Source: Deltaproteobacteria bacterium (GTDB taxonomy: Bacteria; Desulfobacterota; Desulfuromonadia; Desulfuromonadales; JAAYDE01). From it: 64,000 nt of DNA. How positions within the stretch are numbered: position 1 is the first letter of the stretch; the number at the start of each line of letters is the position of its first letter. Made by a program: the position numbers and the translations under genes. The notes beneath the pieces were generated by a model that was not told where the DNA came from, searched no databases, and saw only the letters and a list, made by a program, of their open reading frames with translations. The DNA lies in the NCBI GenBank assembly GCA_016934985.1, contig JAFGRU010000053.1:1-64000 (forward strand), in the 5' to 3' direction. Below, in pieces: positions 51,817-60,107 of this stretch.

Positions 51817-52092
51817 TTAAATTTTGCCTTTGGCATTAAAAACTTGAACAATCTCATCGATGACCCGCTCGCGCTCGCTGGGGTCATCGCCCCGGATGGC
51901 GGTGGTCACGCAGGTGTGCAGATGTTTGTCGAGAACCAGGGTGCTGATCTTTTGCAGGGCTGCTTGAACCGCATTGATCTGATTGACTATGTCAATGCAG
52001 TAGGCACCGTCCTCAACCATCTTGATTACCCCGCGAACGTGACCTTCGGTACTTTTAAGCCGGTTAACGATTTTAATTTTTTCCTGGACCAT
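51817..52092 (-). CDS. csoR: CsoR-family copper-sensing repressor
   Basis: A 91-residue all-helical protein of the CsoR/RcnR/FrmR family. ATG 52092 is preferred because GGAGGGAAGG precedes it; ATG 52104 lacks such a site. The copper ligands of CsoR are present at the exact spacing: Cys32 (AYCIDIV), His57 and Cys61 (LDKHLHTC). Cu(I) binding releases it from DNA and opens the operon. The palindromic G-tract at 52123-52136 is the expected operator just upstream. Confidence 0.93.
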   Translation of the reverse strand: MVQEKIKIVNRLKSTEGHVRGVIKMVEDGAYCIDIVNQINAVQAALQKISTLVLDKHLHTCVTTAIRGDDPSERERVIDEIVQVFNAKGKI

Positions 52093-52122
52093 CCTTCCCT
52101 CCATATCATCTTAAAAACCCAG

Positions 52123-52136
52123 CCCCCCATGGGGGG
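52123..52136. promoter_or_regulatory. CsoR operator candidate
   Basis: A perfect CCCCCC-AT-GGGGGG palindrome lies immediately after the csoR -10, covering about +6 to +20. CsoR/RcnR-family operators are known for G/C-tract inverted repeats around an AT centre, so this fits autoregulation. Confidence 0.75.
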
Positions 52137-52146
52137 GGATGTCTAA

Positions 52147-52175
52147 ATTAAACAGCAAAAGCAAATCAGTGTCAA
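52147..52175 (-). promoter_or_regulatory. sigma70 promoter of the copper operon
   Basis: On the minus strand TTGACA (52170-52175) and TTTAAT (52147-52152) have an exact 17-base spacer. It should drive csoR-copA-YHS and the genes beyond. Confidence 0.75.
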
Positions 52176-52309
52176 GGGGAATAAATAACTAAATTAGTCT
52201 TTTTTTGAGCCCGAAATTTTCCGGCAGGTTTGGGCAGAATCAAAGACGGCCGGAAAGTGAAGAGGCTTTCTTTTGCGCGGTGTTTTGGCGAGGGACGGAA
52301 GTCGCGAGC

Positions 52310-53530
52310 TTATGTAGTGTTATTTTTTTCTTGCGGGAGAAAGATCAGAGCACAAACTCCGCCGAGGGTAATGAGGATTCCAGTCAAAGAAAAAGCGGAT
52401 CGGAAGTGCCCGGCATCGCCCATGGAGCCGATGGCGGCAGGCACCAGGCCTCCGCCGATGAGAAAGGAGAAGGGTACGGTCAGAGAAATGATGATGTTGC
52501 GGGCCTCCTGGGCGACAACCGAGGACATGGCGGCGAAGGCGGCGGGGAAAAAACAAACCGCTACAAGAGGTTGAAGAAAAATGACCAGAATGTTCCAAGG
52601 TCCGTAAAAGAGGCCCAGGCAAGCGGTCAGGGCTCCGGTCAAAAGGAGGGCCACACCCATGGTTCGCCTGGGGCCGAAGCGATCGCTGGCCAATCCTCCG
52701 GCGAGTACTGCGGCCAGAGTGGCTACGCGTGAGAAACCAACCAGGAGATTGGCCGAAGAACGGGCCATGCCGGCATCCTCAACGAGAAAGACGGGAAGCA
52801 TGGTAAAGACACCGATGGTTGAACTGACCCCGAGAGCGAAGAGAGCCATGATCCCCCAGAAAGAGCCTTTTCTCATCAGATTTCCCATGGAAATGAGGTT
52901 TGGGCGTTGACCGTGAAAATCGCCTCCCCGGCCGATTTTTAGAAAAATAACCCCGGCCAGAATTGACCCGAGGCCGAAAATTGCCAGAACCCCTCGCCAC
53001 GAGATGACGAGCATGAGAAATTCGGCTACCAGCGGGATGAGGAGAAAGGAGAGATTGGGGGCCAGTTCGTGAATGGACAAGGCCCGACCCCATTGCTGAG
53101 GCCCGGCGAGAGAGGTCAGGGTGGCAATGCCCGATGGCAGATATATCCCGGCCGCCAAGCCGAGGGCGAACAGCCCAAGGTGGAGCTGCCAGATTTCAGC
53201 CCCCAAGGCGGCGCCGAGCAGGATCAGGCCGAGCAGAAAGGAGGAAAGCAGCAAAGTGCGTCGGTGGGTCAGGCGGGACGCCACATATCCCGAACCAAGC
53301 AGCGACAGAAAATAACCGACAGACATGGAGAGGAAAAGGGAACCGGAAGCGCCGTGGGAGATCTGCAGATCCCTTTCGATGGCCGGAAGAAGGGGCGCGA
53401 AAATGATGCGGCCGGAAAAGTTGAGAAAAAATATACCGGTCAGGAGGCAGGCGGGAATAAGCCAGCCGCTTTTGGTCGATTTTTGTGGCGAAGGGTGGGC
53501 GGTCATCTGTTCCCGAGGTGGTTTATTCAA
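52310..53530 (-). CDS. Major facilitator superfamily transporter
   Basis: A 406-residue membrane protein with twelve expected helices, the MFS loop-2 motif region GSGYVASRLTHRRTL and the corresponding loop-8 motif AGGLASDRFGPRRTMG. The substrate is not predictable; the family includes drug, sugar and organic acid exporters or importers. ATG 53530 and ATG 53506 are both possible starts, neither with a strong ribosome-binding site. It lies upstream of the copper operon, which has its own promoter, so a shared function is not implied. Confidence 0.8.
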   Translation of the reverse strand: MNKPPREQMTAHPSPQKSTKSGWLIPACLLTGIFFLNFSGRIIFAPLLPAIERDLQISHGASGSLFLSMSVGYFLSLLGSGYVASRLTHRRTLLLSSFLLGLILLGAALGAEIWQLHLGLFALGLAAGIYLPSGIATLTSLAGPQQWGRALSIHELAPNLSFLLIPLVAEFLMLVISWRGVLAIFGLGSILAGVIFLKIGRGGDFHGQRPNLISMGNLMRKGSFWGIMALFALGVSSTIGVFTMLPVFLVEDAGMARSSANLLVGFSRVATLAAVLAGGLASDRFGPRRTMGVALLLTGALTACLGLFYGPWNILVIFLQPLVAVCFFPAAFAAMSSVVAQEARNIIISLTVPFSFLIGGGLVPAAIGSMGDAGHFRSAFSLTGILITLGGVCALIFLPQEKNNTT

Positions 53531-54035
53531 AAGGCTGTTAGAAAAAAATCCGGCCCCTTATGCAAAAAGGTGTTAATTTCCCTGGTTGGGTACGGTTGCC
53601 TGGCCAACCAATAATTCTAATCCTCGAGCTTTGCTTTATCCAGTTTAATCTCACCATAGGCCACTTTTTTGCCCTACCGCTCAAAAATAAAACCTTTCTC
53701 ACTTGGCAAAGTGAATAGTTTTTAACTCCCCTTCCCAGGAAATTTACACTTTATGCTATGGTTATAAAATAAACTGGCTGTGCTTCGCGGAGGGTGTCCC
53801 GCTGCCAGATAATTTTTGGGGTGCTGTTGGTCCATGGCGCTTATCAGGAGCCTGTCGGAATCAGGAGTGAAGCTGCTGCCAAAAAGGCAGATAGGCCCCT
53901 ATTTCCGTAAATTTTCGACGAATAGTCCCGCTATTTGCTCGCAAACTTTCGAAAATTTGTCCTTGATGCCCTTTTTTTCGTTAGGTCTCTCCAAGCCCGC
54001 CAGGCTTCTGGCAAAAAGAAAGGATTAAAAAACCG
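53531..54035. other. Intergenic region with MITE-like copy 2
   Basis: Apart from the element at 53845-54010 the region is AT-rich and without a gene. A weak hairpin (TGGTTGG at 53582 with CCAACCA near 53610) lies near its left end. Confidence 0.5.
53845..54010. mobile_element. MITE-like element, copy 2
   Basis: A 166-base element related to the one at 11088-11254. Ends: CAGGAGCCTGTCGG on the left and, on the complement, CAGAAGCCTGGCGG on the right, matching copy 1's TAGAAGTGTGTCGG. The shared interior includes AAATTTTCGACGAATAGTCC and CGAAAAT blocks in the same order. The terminal repeats are more diverged than in copy 1, so this insertion is older. It ends 25 bases before the rnr start and may therefore carry part of the rnr leader. 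Confidence 0.7.
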
Positions 54036-56174
54036 ATGAGTCGGAGCCGAAAACATGGCAAAAAAGGCCGCCCTCGCCAAGAGGAGCTCCTGAAAGCTTT
54101 CCAGCGGGTTGACAAGCCCCTGAAACTACAAGAGTTATTTTCTTTGCTGGGTATTTCCAAGACCCAGCGCGAATGGGTAGAGGAGATGGTGGAAAGTCTT
54201 GTCTCCCAAGGGCGCCTTATTCGCATGGGCCGGGCTTTTGGGCTGGTTAAGAAGATGCCGATGCAGATGGGCACCCTGGAAATCCAGCGTTCCGGCGTAG
54301 GTTTCGTCATTCCCGAGGACAAGCGTCACCGCGACATCTTTATTTCCCGCAGTGCGCTCGGCGGGGCCTGGCATGGCGACAAGGTTCTGGTGACGGTTCT
54401 TCCCCGGCGACGGGGAAAAAATCCCGAAGGACGCATCGTTCGTGTCGTCGAGCGTTTTCACTCCCGCATCGCCGTCAAAATTATCCGTCAGCTTGGCCAT
54501 GGGACTTTCTTTTCCCGGCCTGTCGATCCGAAACTCGGTTTCAACGTTATTATCGATCAGACGGGGGCGGTGGGGCAACCCTCTCTTGCGGATATAGTGC
54601 TGGTAAGGCCGGAAGCGGAAATTGACGGCGGAACCTGGTCGGCGCGGCTGGAGGAAATTCTTGGCAGTGAAGAGGATGTCCGGGTTCAGGAGACCTTGGT
54701 CAAGACCGGTTTCGCCATCCCGACGACGTTCTCCGAAGGCGTTCTGAGTGAGGCTGGACTATTGCCGGAAACGCCGCAGGAGAAAGATTTGATCGGCCGC
54801 CAGGACCTGACGAAAGTATCACTGGTCACTATTGACGGGGCTAATGCCCGAGACTTTGACGATGCTGTCTGCGTAAGCCGGGAAAATTCGGGCTGGCGTC
54901 TCTGGGTCGCTATTGCCGATGTTTCTCATTACGTCGCACCGGGTTCGGCCCTTGACCGCGAAGCCGAGGAACGGGGGAATTCTTACTATTTTCCCGCTTC
55001 GGTGGAGCCTATGCTTCCCGAAAAGCTTTCCAACGGTCTTTGTAGCCTGGTGCCGGCTCAGCCGCGTCTGGCCATGGTGGCTGAAATCCTTTTTTCCTTT
55101 CAGGGACTTCCAATTGAAGAGCGTTTTTATCCGGCGCTCATTCGCAGCCGTGCCCGCTTGACCTATGATCAGGTCAAAAGGGCGATCCTCGATAGCGACC
55201 AGGGAGAGCAGGAACGCCTTGAGGTGCATCTTCCCATGTTGTACCAGGCCGAGGCTCTTGCCCGGGAACTGCTGGCCCGGCGGGAGGAGCGGGGTTCTCT
55301 TGATTTTGACCTCCCGGAACCCGAGATTCTCATCGATATTTGTGATCATGCCAAGGATGTGCGGCCCCGACCCCGTCACTTCGGCCATCAGATCATTGAG
55401 GAGTTCATGCTTGCCGCTAACGAGGCGGTTGCCCGCTTTCTGGAACAACGTGAGGCCCGGTTTTTGTTTCGCAACCATCCGAGTCCCGATCTGGAAAAGC
55501 TCGAATCTCTTTTCAAACTCTTGCGTTTTACCTCCATTGGTTCATCCCTCCCGGAAAAGCGGGATGCCAAAGGGCTGCAAACCCTCTTCTCTGCTGCAAA
55601 AGGAACAGAGATGGAATTTCTCGTCAACCGCCTGGCACTTCGCTCTATGATGCAGGCCGGTTATTCCCCTGTTAACGAAGGGCACTTCGGACTGGCTTCG
55701 GATTGTTATTGCCACTTCACTTCTCCCATACGGCGTTATGCAGACCTGGTGGTTCATCGGGCTCTGAAAGCGGCTCTGTCAGAAGAACCGCCCCGGACGG
55801 CAGGGGAAAAACGCCTGAAGAATACAGCCGAGCACATCAATGCCATGGAACGGAAAGCTGTGGAGGCGGAAAGGGAAATTGTCAAACGCCTTACAATTCT
55901 CTTCCTGCGGGAAAAGGTGGGGGAGACCTACAGCGGGATTATCTCGTCCCTTACCGACTTTGGTTTCTGGGTAGAGCTCAAAGAGGTTATGGCCGAGGGG
56001 ATGGTTCGTCTTTCCACCCTGACCGACGATTATTACATCTTTCTGGATAAAAGGCATGAATTGCTGGGAGAGCGTACCGGCCGCTCCTTACGGCTTGGCC
56101 AAGAAGTCAGGGTCAGGCTGGTGAGTGCTGATCTTTCCCGGTTGGAAGTTAATCTCGAACTGGAAGGGTCCTGA
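54036..56174 (+). CDS. rnr: Ribonuclease R
   Basis: A 712-residue RNB-family exoribonuclease, shorter than E. coli RNase R (813) because its Lys-rich tail is missing. Order: winged helix (residues 15-72), cold-shock domains (about 78-240), the RNB catalytic domain (about 255-590) with DGANARDFDDAV holding the metal-binding aspartates, and an S1 domain (about 635-710; TYSGIISSLTDFGFWVEL). It degrades structured RNA 3' to 5' in mRNA and rRNA quality control. A weak AAAGGA precedes ATG 54036. Confidence 0.93.
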   Translation: MSRSRKHGKKGRPRQEELLKAFQRVDKPLKLQELFSLLGISKTQREWVEEMVESLVSQGRLIRMGRAFGLVKKMPMQMGTLEIQRSGVGFVIPEDKRHRDIFISRSALGGAWHGDKVLVTVLPRRRGKNPEGRIVRVVERFHSRIAVKIIRQLGHGTFFSRPVDPKLGFNVIIDQTGAVGQPSLADIVLVRPEAEIDGGTWSARLEEILGSEEDVRVQETLVKTGFAIPTTFSEGVLSEAGLLPETPQEKDLIGRQDLTKVSLVTIDGANARDFDDAVCVSRENSGWRLWVAIADVSHYVAPGSALDREAEERGNSYYFPASVEPMLPEKLSNGLCSLVPAQPRLAMVAEILFSFQGLPIEERFYPALIRSRARLTYDQVKRAILDSDQGEQERLEVHLPMLYQAEALARELLARREERGSLDFDLPEPEILIDICDHAKDVRPRPRHFGHQIIEEFMLAANEAVARFLEQREARFLFRNHPSPDLEKLESLFKLLRFTSIGSSLPEKRDAKGLQTLFSAAKGTEMEFLVNRLALRSMMQAGYSPVNEGHFGLASDCYCHFTSPIRRYADLVVHRALKAALSEEPPRTAGEKRLKNTAEHINAMERKAVEAEREIVKRLTILFLREKVGETYSGIISSLTDFGFWVELKEVMAEGMVRLSTLTDDYYIFLDKRHELLGERTGRSLRLGQEVRVRLVSADLSRLEVNLELEGS

Positions 56175-56207
56175 CCATTATTTTTCTTTTCAGTGGAGGC
56201 TAAGTTA

Positions 56208-56615
56208 ATGAATTTACCGAAAATTGGCGACCCAGTGACAACCGAGTATGCCATAGAGTTATGTCAGCATTTTGGATTTGATTATCTGGTTGAGCGTCTT
56301 GAAGCTTATCCCGAGGATTATAAGGAATGGGTGTTTGACGGGGCCTCTATGATTCCGGATAACCTTTTTTCAAAATTGTTCAAGATCCCCAATCTGACCG
56401 AAATTGCTTTGAGGCACGATCTCAAATATGCCTACGGTGCTTCGGGGGATAATCGGGAAAAGTTAAAAGCTGACCTGGAGTTCGCCCTGGAAGTTTTGAA
56501 TGATGGTGCTTCCGCAGAAATGACCAAGCTGATGTTCACCGCCGTCGATGTGGGCGGAAAGGAAATCCTGAAAACCAGTTTTTCCTGGGGTTTCGCGCGT
56601 AAAAAGAAAAAATAA
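56208..56615 (+). CDS. Hypothetical protein
   Basis: A 135-residue protein from ATG 56208, with GTGGAGG upstream; the frame from 56193 lacks a site. It is acidic and helical with a conserved-looking core SLFKIPNLTEIALRHDLKYA-type region (IALRHDLKYAYGASG) and a Lys-rich end. The HDLKY pattern is reminiscent of phage-type phospholipase-like HDxxY motifs, but the evidence is thin. It follows rnr by 33 bases and is probably co-transcribed. Confidence 0.6.
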   Translation: MNLPKIGDPVTTEYAIELCQHFGFDYLVERLEAYPEDYKEWVFDGASMIPDNLFSKLFKIPNLTEIALRHDLKYAYGASGDNREKLKADLEFALEVLNDGASAEMTKLMFTAVDVGGKEILKTSFSWGFARKKKK

Positions 56616-56641
56616 AGGACGGGCAAAAACCCGTCCTTTAA
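56614..56641 (+). terminator. Rho-independent terminator
   Basis: GGACGGG-CAAAAA-CCCGTCC followed by TTTAAAA right after the hypothetical-protein stop; it ends the rnr transcript. Confidence 0.85.
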
Positions 56642-56701
56642 AATGTTTTTATCATGTTTCGTTTGAGGCTTCCCTCAACAGGGCATGCCTTTTAAAAGGA
56701 A

Positions 56702-57280
56702 TTACATGGGCGTCATCCAGAAGATGTCCATGTCGATCCCAAAGGTGATAACCCCCACCACGACGCCCTTGTCTTTGACCGGAACGTTGACGTGTGCCAG
56801 AAAAGCCTTGGCGCTTTTGTCAAAACTTACATCATCGACAAAAACCGCGTTTCTCTGAAAAGGTCTCTGGAATTTTTTCTCGTCGCCCTGCCAGTAGTCA
56901 GAGGTTTTGTCGGAGAGGGCTACAAGGGCGCCCTGATTATCCATCAGAAATATTTCTTTGAAGAAATACTGGGTATCGCGGATGCCGGCCAGATGTTTGC
57001 CCATGGGCGAATCCATTCGCTCTTTGACATAGGATGGGATGCCATCGGAAGCGATCCATTTCTCATCCAGCTTTTTTATGTCATCCAGGGATTTGTTTTT
57101 TGCATTTTCAACGACAACTGCTTTGACAATAGCTGGATCGGCAGCCAATTGGGTCAGCACTGTCTCCGCATATTTTTTTACCTTCTGTGTCGCTGTTTCG
57201 GCCAGGCAATAACCGCTGCCCAGAAATAATACGGTAAGAGTAATGCCCAGCAAGGACACAAGAATTTTTTTAACCGACAT
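56702..57280 (-). CDS. Secreted PDC/Cache-like sensor protein, paralogue A
   Basis: A 192-residue protein with a signal peptide (ILVSLLGITLTVLFLGSGYC, cleavage near CLA-ETA) and one soluble PDC-type domain; there is no membrane anchor beyond the signal or output domain. Landmarks are WIASDGIPSYVKERMDSPMG, IFLMDNQGALVALSDKTSDY-WQGDE and a final VVVGVITFGIDMD. These motifs are shared with the product of 62954-63523. PDC domains bind small ligands such as organic acids. It sits 168 bases after the HAMP receptor gene; AAGGAG precedes the ATG. Confidence 0.8.
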   Translation of the reverse strand: MSVKKILVSLLGITLTVLFLGSGYCLAETATQKVKKYAETVLTQLAADPAIVKAVVVENAKNKSLDDIKKLDEKWIASDGIPSYVKERMDSPMGKHLAGIRDTQYFFKEIFLMDNQGALVALSDKTSDYWQGDEKKFQRPFQRNAVFVDDVSFDKSAKAFLAHVNVPVKDKGVVVGVITFGIDMDIFWMTPM

Positions 57281-57448
57281 GATTTTTACTCCTTATATTT
57301 CTTGTCAACTGAGATTGAATTATACCTTTTAGGCAACCCGGAAATTTTTCCCAAAACCTTATTCCCTTTCAGGTGTTTAACCAGACACTAAACACCTTCA
57401 TTGGTTGCTGAAATCCATACAAATCCAGAAAAAAATTAGAGTAATCGA

Positions 57449-58339
57449 TCATTTCTGGCTGAGTTTTGTCATGGCCACTTTGAGGCTGACGCGCAGTCGC
57501 TCGAGAACGTCCGCCAATCTGCCGATCTCGTCCTTGGAACTATGGGTGATTTGCTGATTAACATTGCCGTCGGCCAGGTCGGATGCGATCTGGGTGAATT
57601 TCTTCAGGGGTGCCAGGGCCGAGTTCACGACGATGAAAACCAGGACGGCGGATACGGCCAGAATGGCTGCCATAATGGTAACCAGGGCAATCGTCAGGTT
57701 TTTCTGTGCCATGCGGGCTTCGTCAGGGTTAAAACCGACGCGGAAGTTGCCCCAGTGTTTGCCTTTGATGAAAATTGGGGAGGACACGTCGAGCATATCG
57801 CCGTAAACTTCGTGCTTATAGGTTTGGAAGAATCCTTCTTCCTGATTCTGGGCGGCTTTAAGACCAACAGGGTCGTTGAAGATTCGCTTGGTTCGGTTGC
57901 CGGCACGGTCCTGGTCTTTATTGCCGGTCAGCGGTTTCTGAAACCGGGTATTGTGGGTAGGAACATAGCCGTTACGGTCAATGGCGTAGGCATAAAGAAT
58001 ACTCTTGTCCTTGAGAAATTCGTCCTGCATGGCCAGAAGTGCCTTGTCGAGATAAAAATCGTACATGGTGTGATACTTGGCCGGGTCAAAGCCGGGAATT
58101 TCGAGATAATTAGTGTCGAAGGCATCTCTTTCTTCCAGAACTTCGTTATCAATAGCCTCTTCAAAAATGTTCCCAACCAGTTTAGCGCCGATTAGAGATT
58201 CGATTCTTCCGCGTTCCCGAAGCTGGGTTTCTAAACTTTGACTCTGCTTCTGGATGAGATAAAACGCTCCGGCAGCAATAACAATTAACAACGCAAGACA
58301 TACTTGGAAGGCTACTTTGATACCCACTTTCTTAAACAT
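57449..58339 (-). CDS. Membrane Cache-HAMP receptor without output domain
   Basis: A 296-residue protein: an N-terminal helix (VAFQVCLALLIVIAAGAFYL), a periplasmic Cache-like domain (about 35-205) with GYVPTHNTRFQKPLTG and KGKHWGNFRVGF, a second helix (about 212-235) and a HAMP domain (about 236-290; NSALAPLKKFTQIASDLADG, KDEIGRLADVLERLR). It stops just after HAMP; there is no kinase, cyclase or chemotaxis signalling domain. The receptor must therefore signal through a partner. AAAGGAG precedes the ATG. It lies 71 bases downstream of its soluble paralogue. Confidence 0.85.
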   Translation of the reverse strand: MFKKVGIKVAFQVCLALLIVIAAGAFYLIQKQSQSLETQLRERGRIESLIGAKLVGNIFEEAIDNEVLEERDAFDTNYLEIPGFDPAKYHTMYDFYLDKALLAMQDEFLKDKSILYAYAIDRNGYVPTHNTRFQKPLTGNKDQDRAGNRTKRIFNDPVGLKAAQNQEEGFFQTYKHEVYGDMLDVSSPIFIKGKHWGNFRVGFNPDEARMAQKNLTIALVTIMAAILAVSAVLVFIVVNSALAPLKKFTQIASDLADGNVNQQITHSSKDEIGRLADVLERLRVSLKVAMTKLSQK

Positions 58340-58410
58340 TTACATTCTCCTTTGCCAAAAAGTAAAATTGACCAGATAGTCAAAATTTGAAAATCTTTTT
58401 TCCCAGATAA

Positions 58411-59019
58411 TTATCTGTCACGATAACCGATGCGAATCGCACCCCAATGACGGTTTTTCACAACAATCGGAACCGACATGTCGGTTATGATCCTTTTTCC
58501 TTTGAAAGCTTTGACCTGCATCAATTCAGGGTCGGTATTGCGTGAGGCCTTTAGGCCCATGCGATTGGTATACATGCGCTTGCTCTGGTTCCATTTATAA
58601 TCATGGTCGGGGTCCCCGGTAAGCGGTTGAGAAAACCTCGTATTGTGGGTTGGCAGGTAACCGTTTTTATCGACGGCGATTACATAGATAAGCCGGGGGT
58701 CTTTTTCCAGATATTTGTCCAGGATCGGGCGGATGATTCCAGTGGCCAGGTTATCGTAAGCCGTGTGGAACTTTTGGGGGTCGGTATCGGGAATCGGCAC
58801 GTAAAAAGTGTCAAAAAGTTGAGCGACATTCAGTTGGCCGGAACTCAACAAGAGATCAAACTGTTCCAGAATTTCTTTGGCGCAGTCTTTGGCAATCTTT
58901 GCCATATTCTTATCCAGAGGAGTCATCTCTTCCGCAGCCCGCAACGGAGTCGCATGTAAACAGATCAGCAGGGCCAGACAGGCAATCAGCACGTCGGTCC
59001 ATAAGCGTTGCAGTTTCAT
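58411..59019 (-). CDS. Secreted Cache-like sensor, soluble paralogue of the HAMP receptor
   Basis: A 202-residue protein with a signal peptide (VLIACLALLICLHATPLRAA) and one Cache-like domain. It shares with the downstream HAMP receptor the pattern GYLPTHNTRFSQPLTG, an N-x2-KR segment, GLKASRN and KNRHWGAIRIGY, but has no transmembrane helix or HAMP domain. It looks like a free periplasmic ligand-binding unit that could dock on the receptor. Its ATG overlaps the roadblock gene's stop as TGATG, so they are translationally coupled. Confidence 0.8.
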   Translation of the reverse strand: MKLQRLWTDVLIACLALLICLHATPLRAAEEMTPLDKNMAKIAKDCAKEILEQFDLLLSSGQLNVAQLFDTFYVPIPDTDPQKFHTAYDNLATGIIRPILDKYLEKDPRLIYVIAVDKNGYLPTHNTRFSQPLTGDPDHDYKWNQSKRMYTNRMGLKASRNTDPELMQVKAFKGKRIITDMSVPIVVKNRHWGAIRIGYRDR

Positions 59020-59396
59020 CAGTGTTCCTCCTCTTTCGACGTATTGTTGGTTTTCTTTTGATTTTTAAGGTTGAAAAGAAACCTGCTAACATCTTCAATT
59101 AACTGGGTTTGATTGGAATCAATTTTTTGAAGGATCCCGATGTAGTATTTATCCAGGGCGAAGATGATAAGATTTTGATTTTGAGGTCTGATGTAAATAA
59201 GGTAACCAAAATCGCTGAAACCAAGAGTTTTTTGAATAGCTACAGAATGAAAACCTCCAATGGTCACCAGGGATGTCAGCTTTTCCGGGTTTTCCAGGTT
59301 GTGAATGACGATCTGGCCATCGTTACGGGCAACGATATAGTTTCCGACGCCCTTGATCTGCTCAATTCGATTGGCGAAACGCTGGACTCCAGTCAT
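59019..59396 (-). CDS. Roadblock/LC7-like protein (short)
   Basis: A 125-residue protein with the alternating strand-helix pattern of roadblock/LC7 domains (VGNYIVARNDGQIVIHNLEN at the start, FGYLIYIRPQNQNLIIFALD later) and a charged C-terminal tail ending in KNQKKTNNTSKEEEH. The match is by pattern, not a strict motif. Roadblock proteins form dimeric scaffolds that control small GTPases such as MglA; no GTPase is encoded in this window. AAAGGAG precedes the ATG. Confidence 0.6.
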   Translation of the reverse strand: MTGVQRFANRIEQIKGVGNYIVARNDGQIVIHNLENPEKLTSLVTIGGFHSVAIQKTLGFSDFGYLIYIRPQNQNLIIFALDKYYIGILQKIDSNQTQLIEDVSRFLFNLKNQKKTNNTSKEEEH

Positions 59397-59416
59397 GGCA
59401 CATCACTCCTTTTTTC

Positions 59417-60085
59417 TTATGCAGCGGGTAAAAAGCTTTGCACCAGTTCCTGATAACGCTTCGCTTTTTCTGAATCGTCAATTTCTTGGCACAAACTGTC
59501 AACAAGTTCAGGCAGATCGGATGGTGTTGGGGCACGTCCGGCTGCCCACCTGGCAACGGTATCATCAAAAACGATGAGGGCCATGGGACCGAGTATTTTA
59601 GCGAGCAATTTTGACATCTCTTCAAGCGGTTTTGCCAAAGGACCGTTTTCAAAAGATGGGGTAGCAACTGCTTCGGTTGGAACTGGATCTTCCACCTCTT
59701 CGAGTTGGGGTTCTTCCTGAACTGCAGGGGGAGAAGTTTCCTCAGCCTCGACCCGGCTGGTTACTTCTTCCAGCGCCATGTTCAGCGACATGGCCAGAAC
59801 CCCAAGATTCATGCCCGGATCACAGACAGCCATGACGTAATCAGAGGGGGTGAACTGTCTGCAGAACAGCAGGGACTCTTCGTAATTGATAAAAACTTCA
59901 ACCAAATCGGCAAAGTTCTGCTTTCCTGCGGTGTGGATTTTAATCAGACTTTTGGTGATTTCGGCGATGCGCTCGGGTTTGAAAATCGAGGGAAGATTAC
60001 TGCAACGCACCCCTTCGTTAGTACGGAAAACATAAGCACCAATCACGCCTGGAATGGATTTAAGATCGTCAATTAACTGTTGCAT
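59417..60085 (-). CDS. Roadblock/LC7-like protein with C-terminal extension
   Basis: A 222-residue protein. Residues 1-118 resemble a roadblock/LC7 domain (LKSIPGVIGAYVFRTNEGVR, then LLFCRQFTPSDYVMAVCDPG). A Glu/Pro-rich linker (about 120-150) leads to a helical C-terminal domain with the GPMALIVFDDTVARWAAG block, which I recall next to bacterial roadblock/response-regulator proteins. AAGGAG precedes the ATG. It lies 22 bases after the response regulator gene and 20 bases before the short roadblock gene. Confidence 0.7.
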   Translation of the reverse strand: MQQLIDDLKSIPGVIGAYVFRTNEGVRCSNLPSIFKPERIAEITKSLIKIHTAGKQNFADLVEVFINYEESLLFCRQFTPSDYVMAVCDPGMNLGVLAMSLNMALEEVTSRVEAEETSPPAVQEEPQLEEVEDPVPTEAVATPSFENGPLAKPLEEMSKLLAKILGPMALIVFDDTVARWAAGRAPTPSDLPELVDSLCQEIDDSEKAKRYQELVQSFLPAA

Positions 60086-60107
60086 GGTTTCTCCTTGTGC
60101 GATTTTG

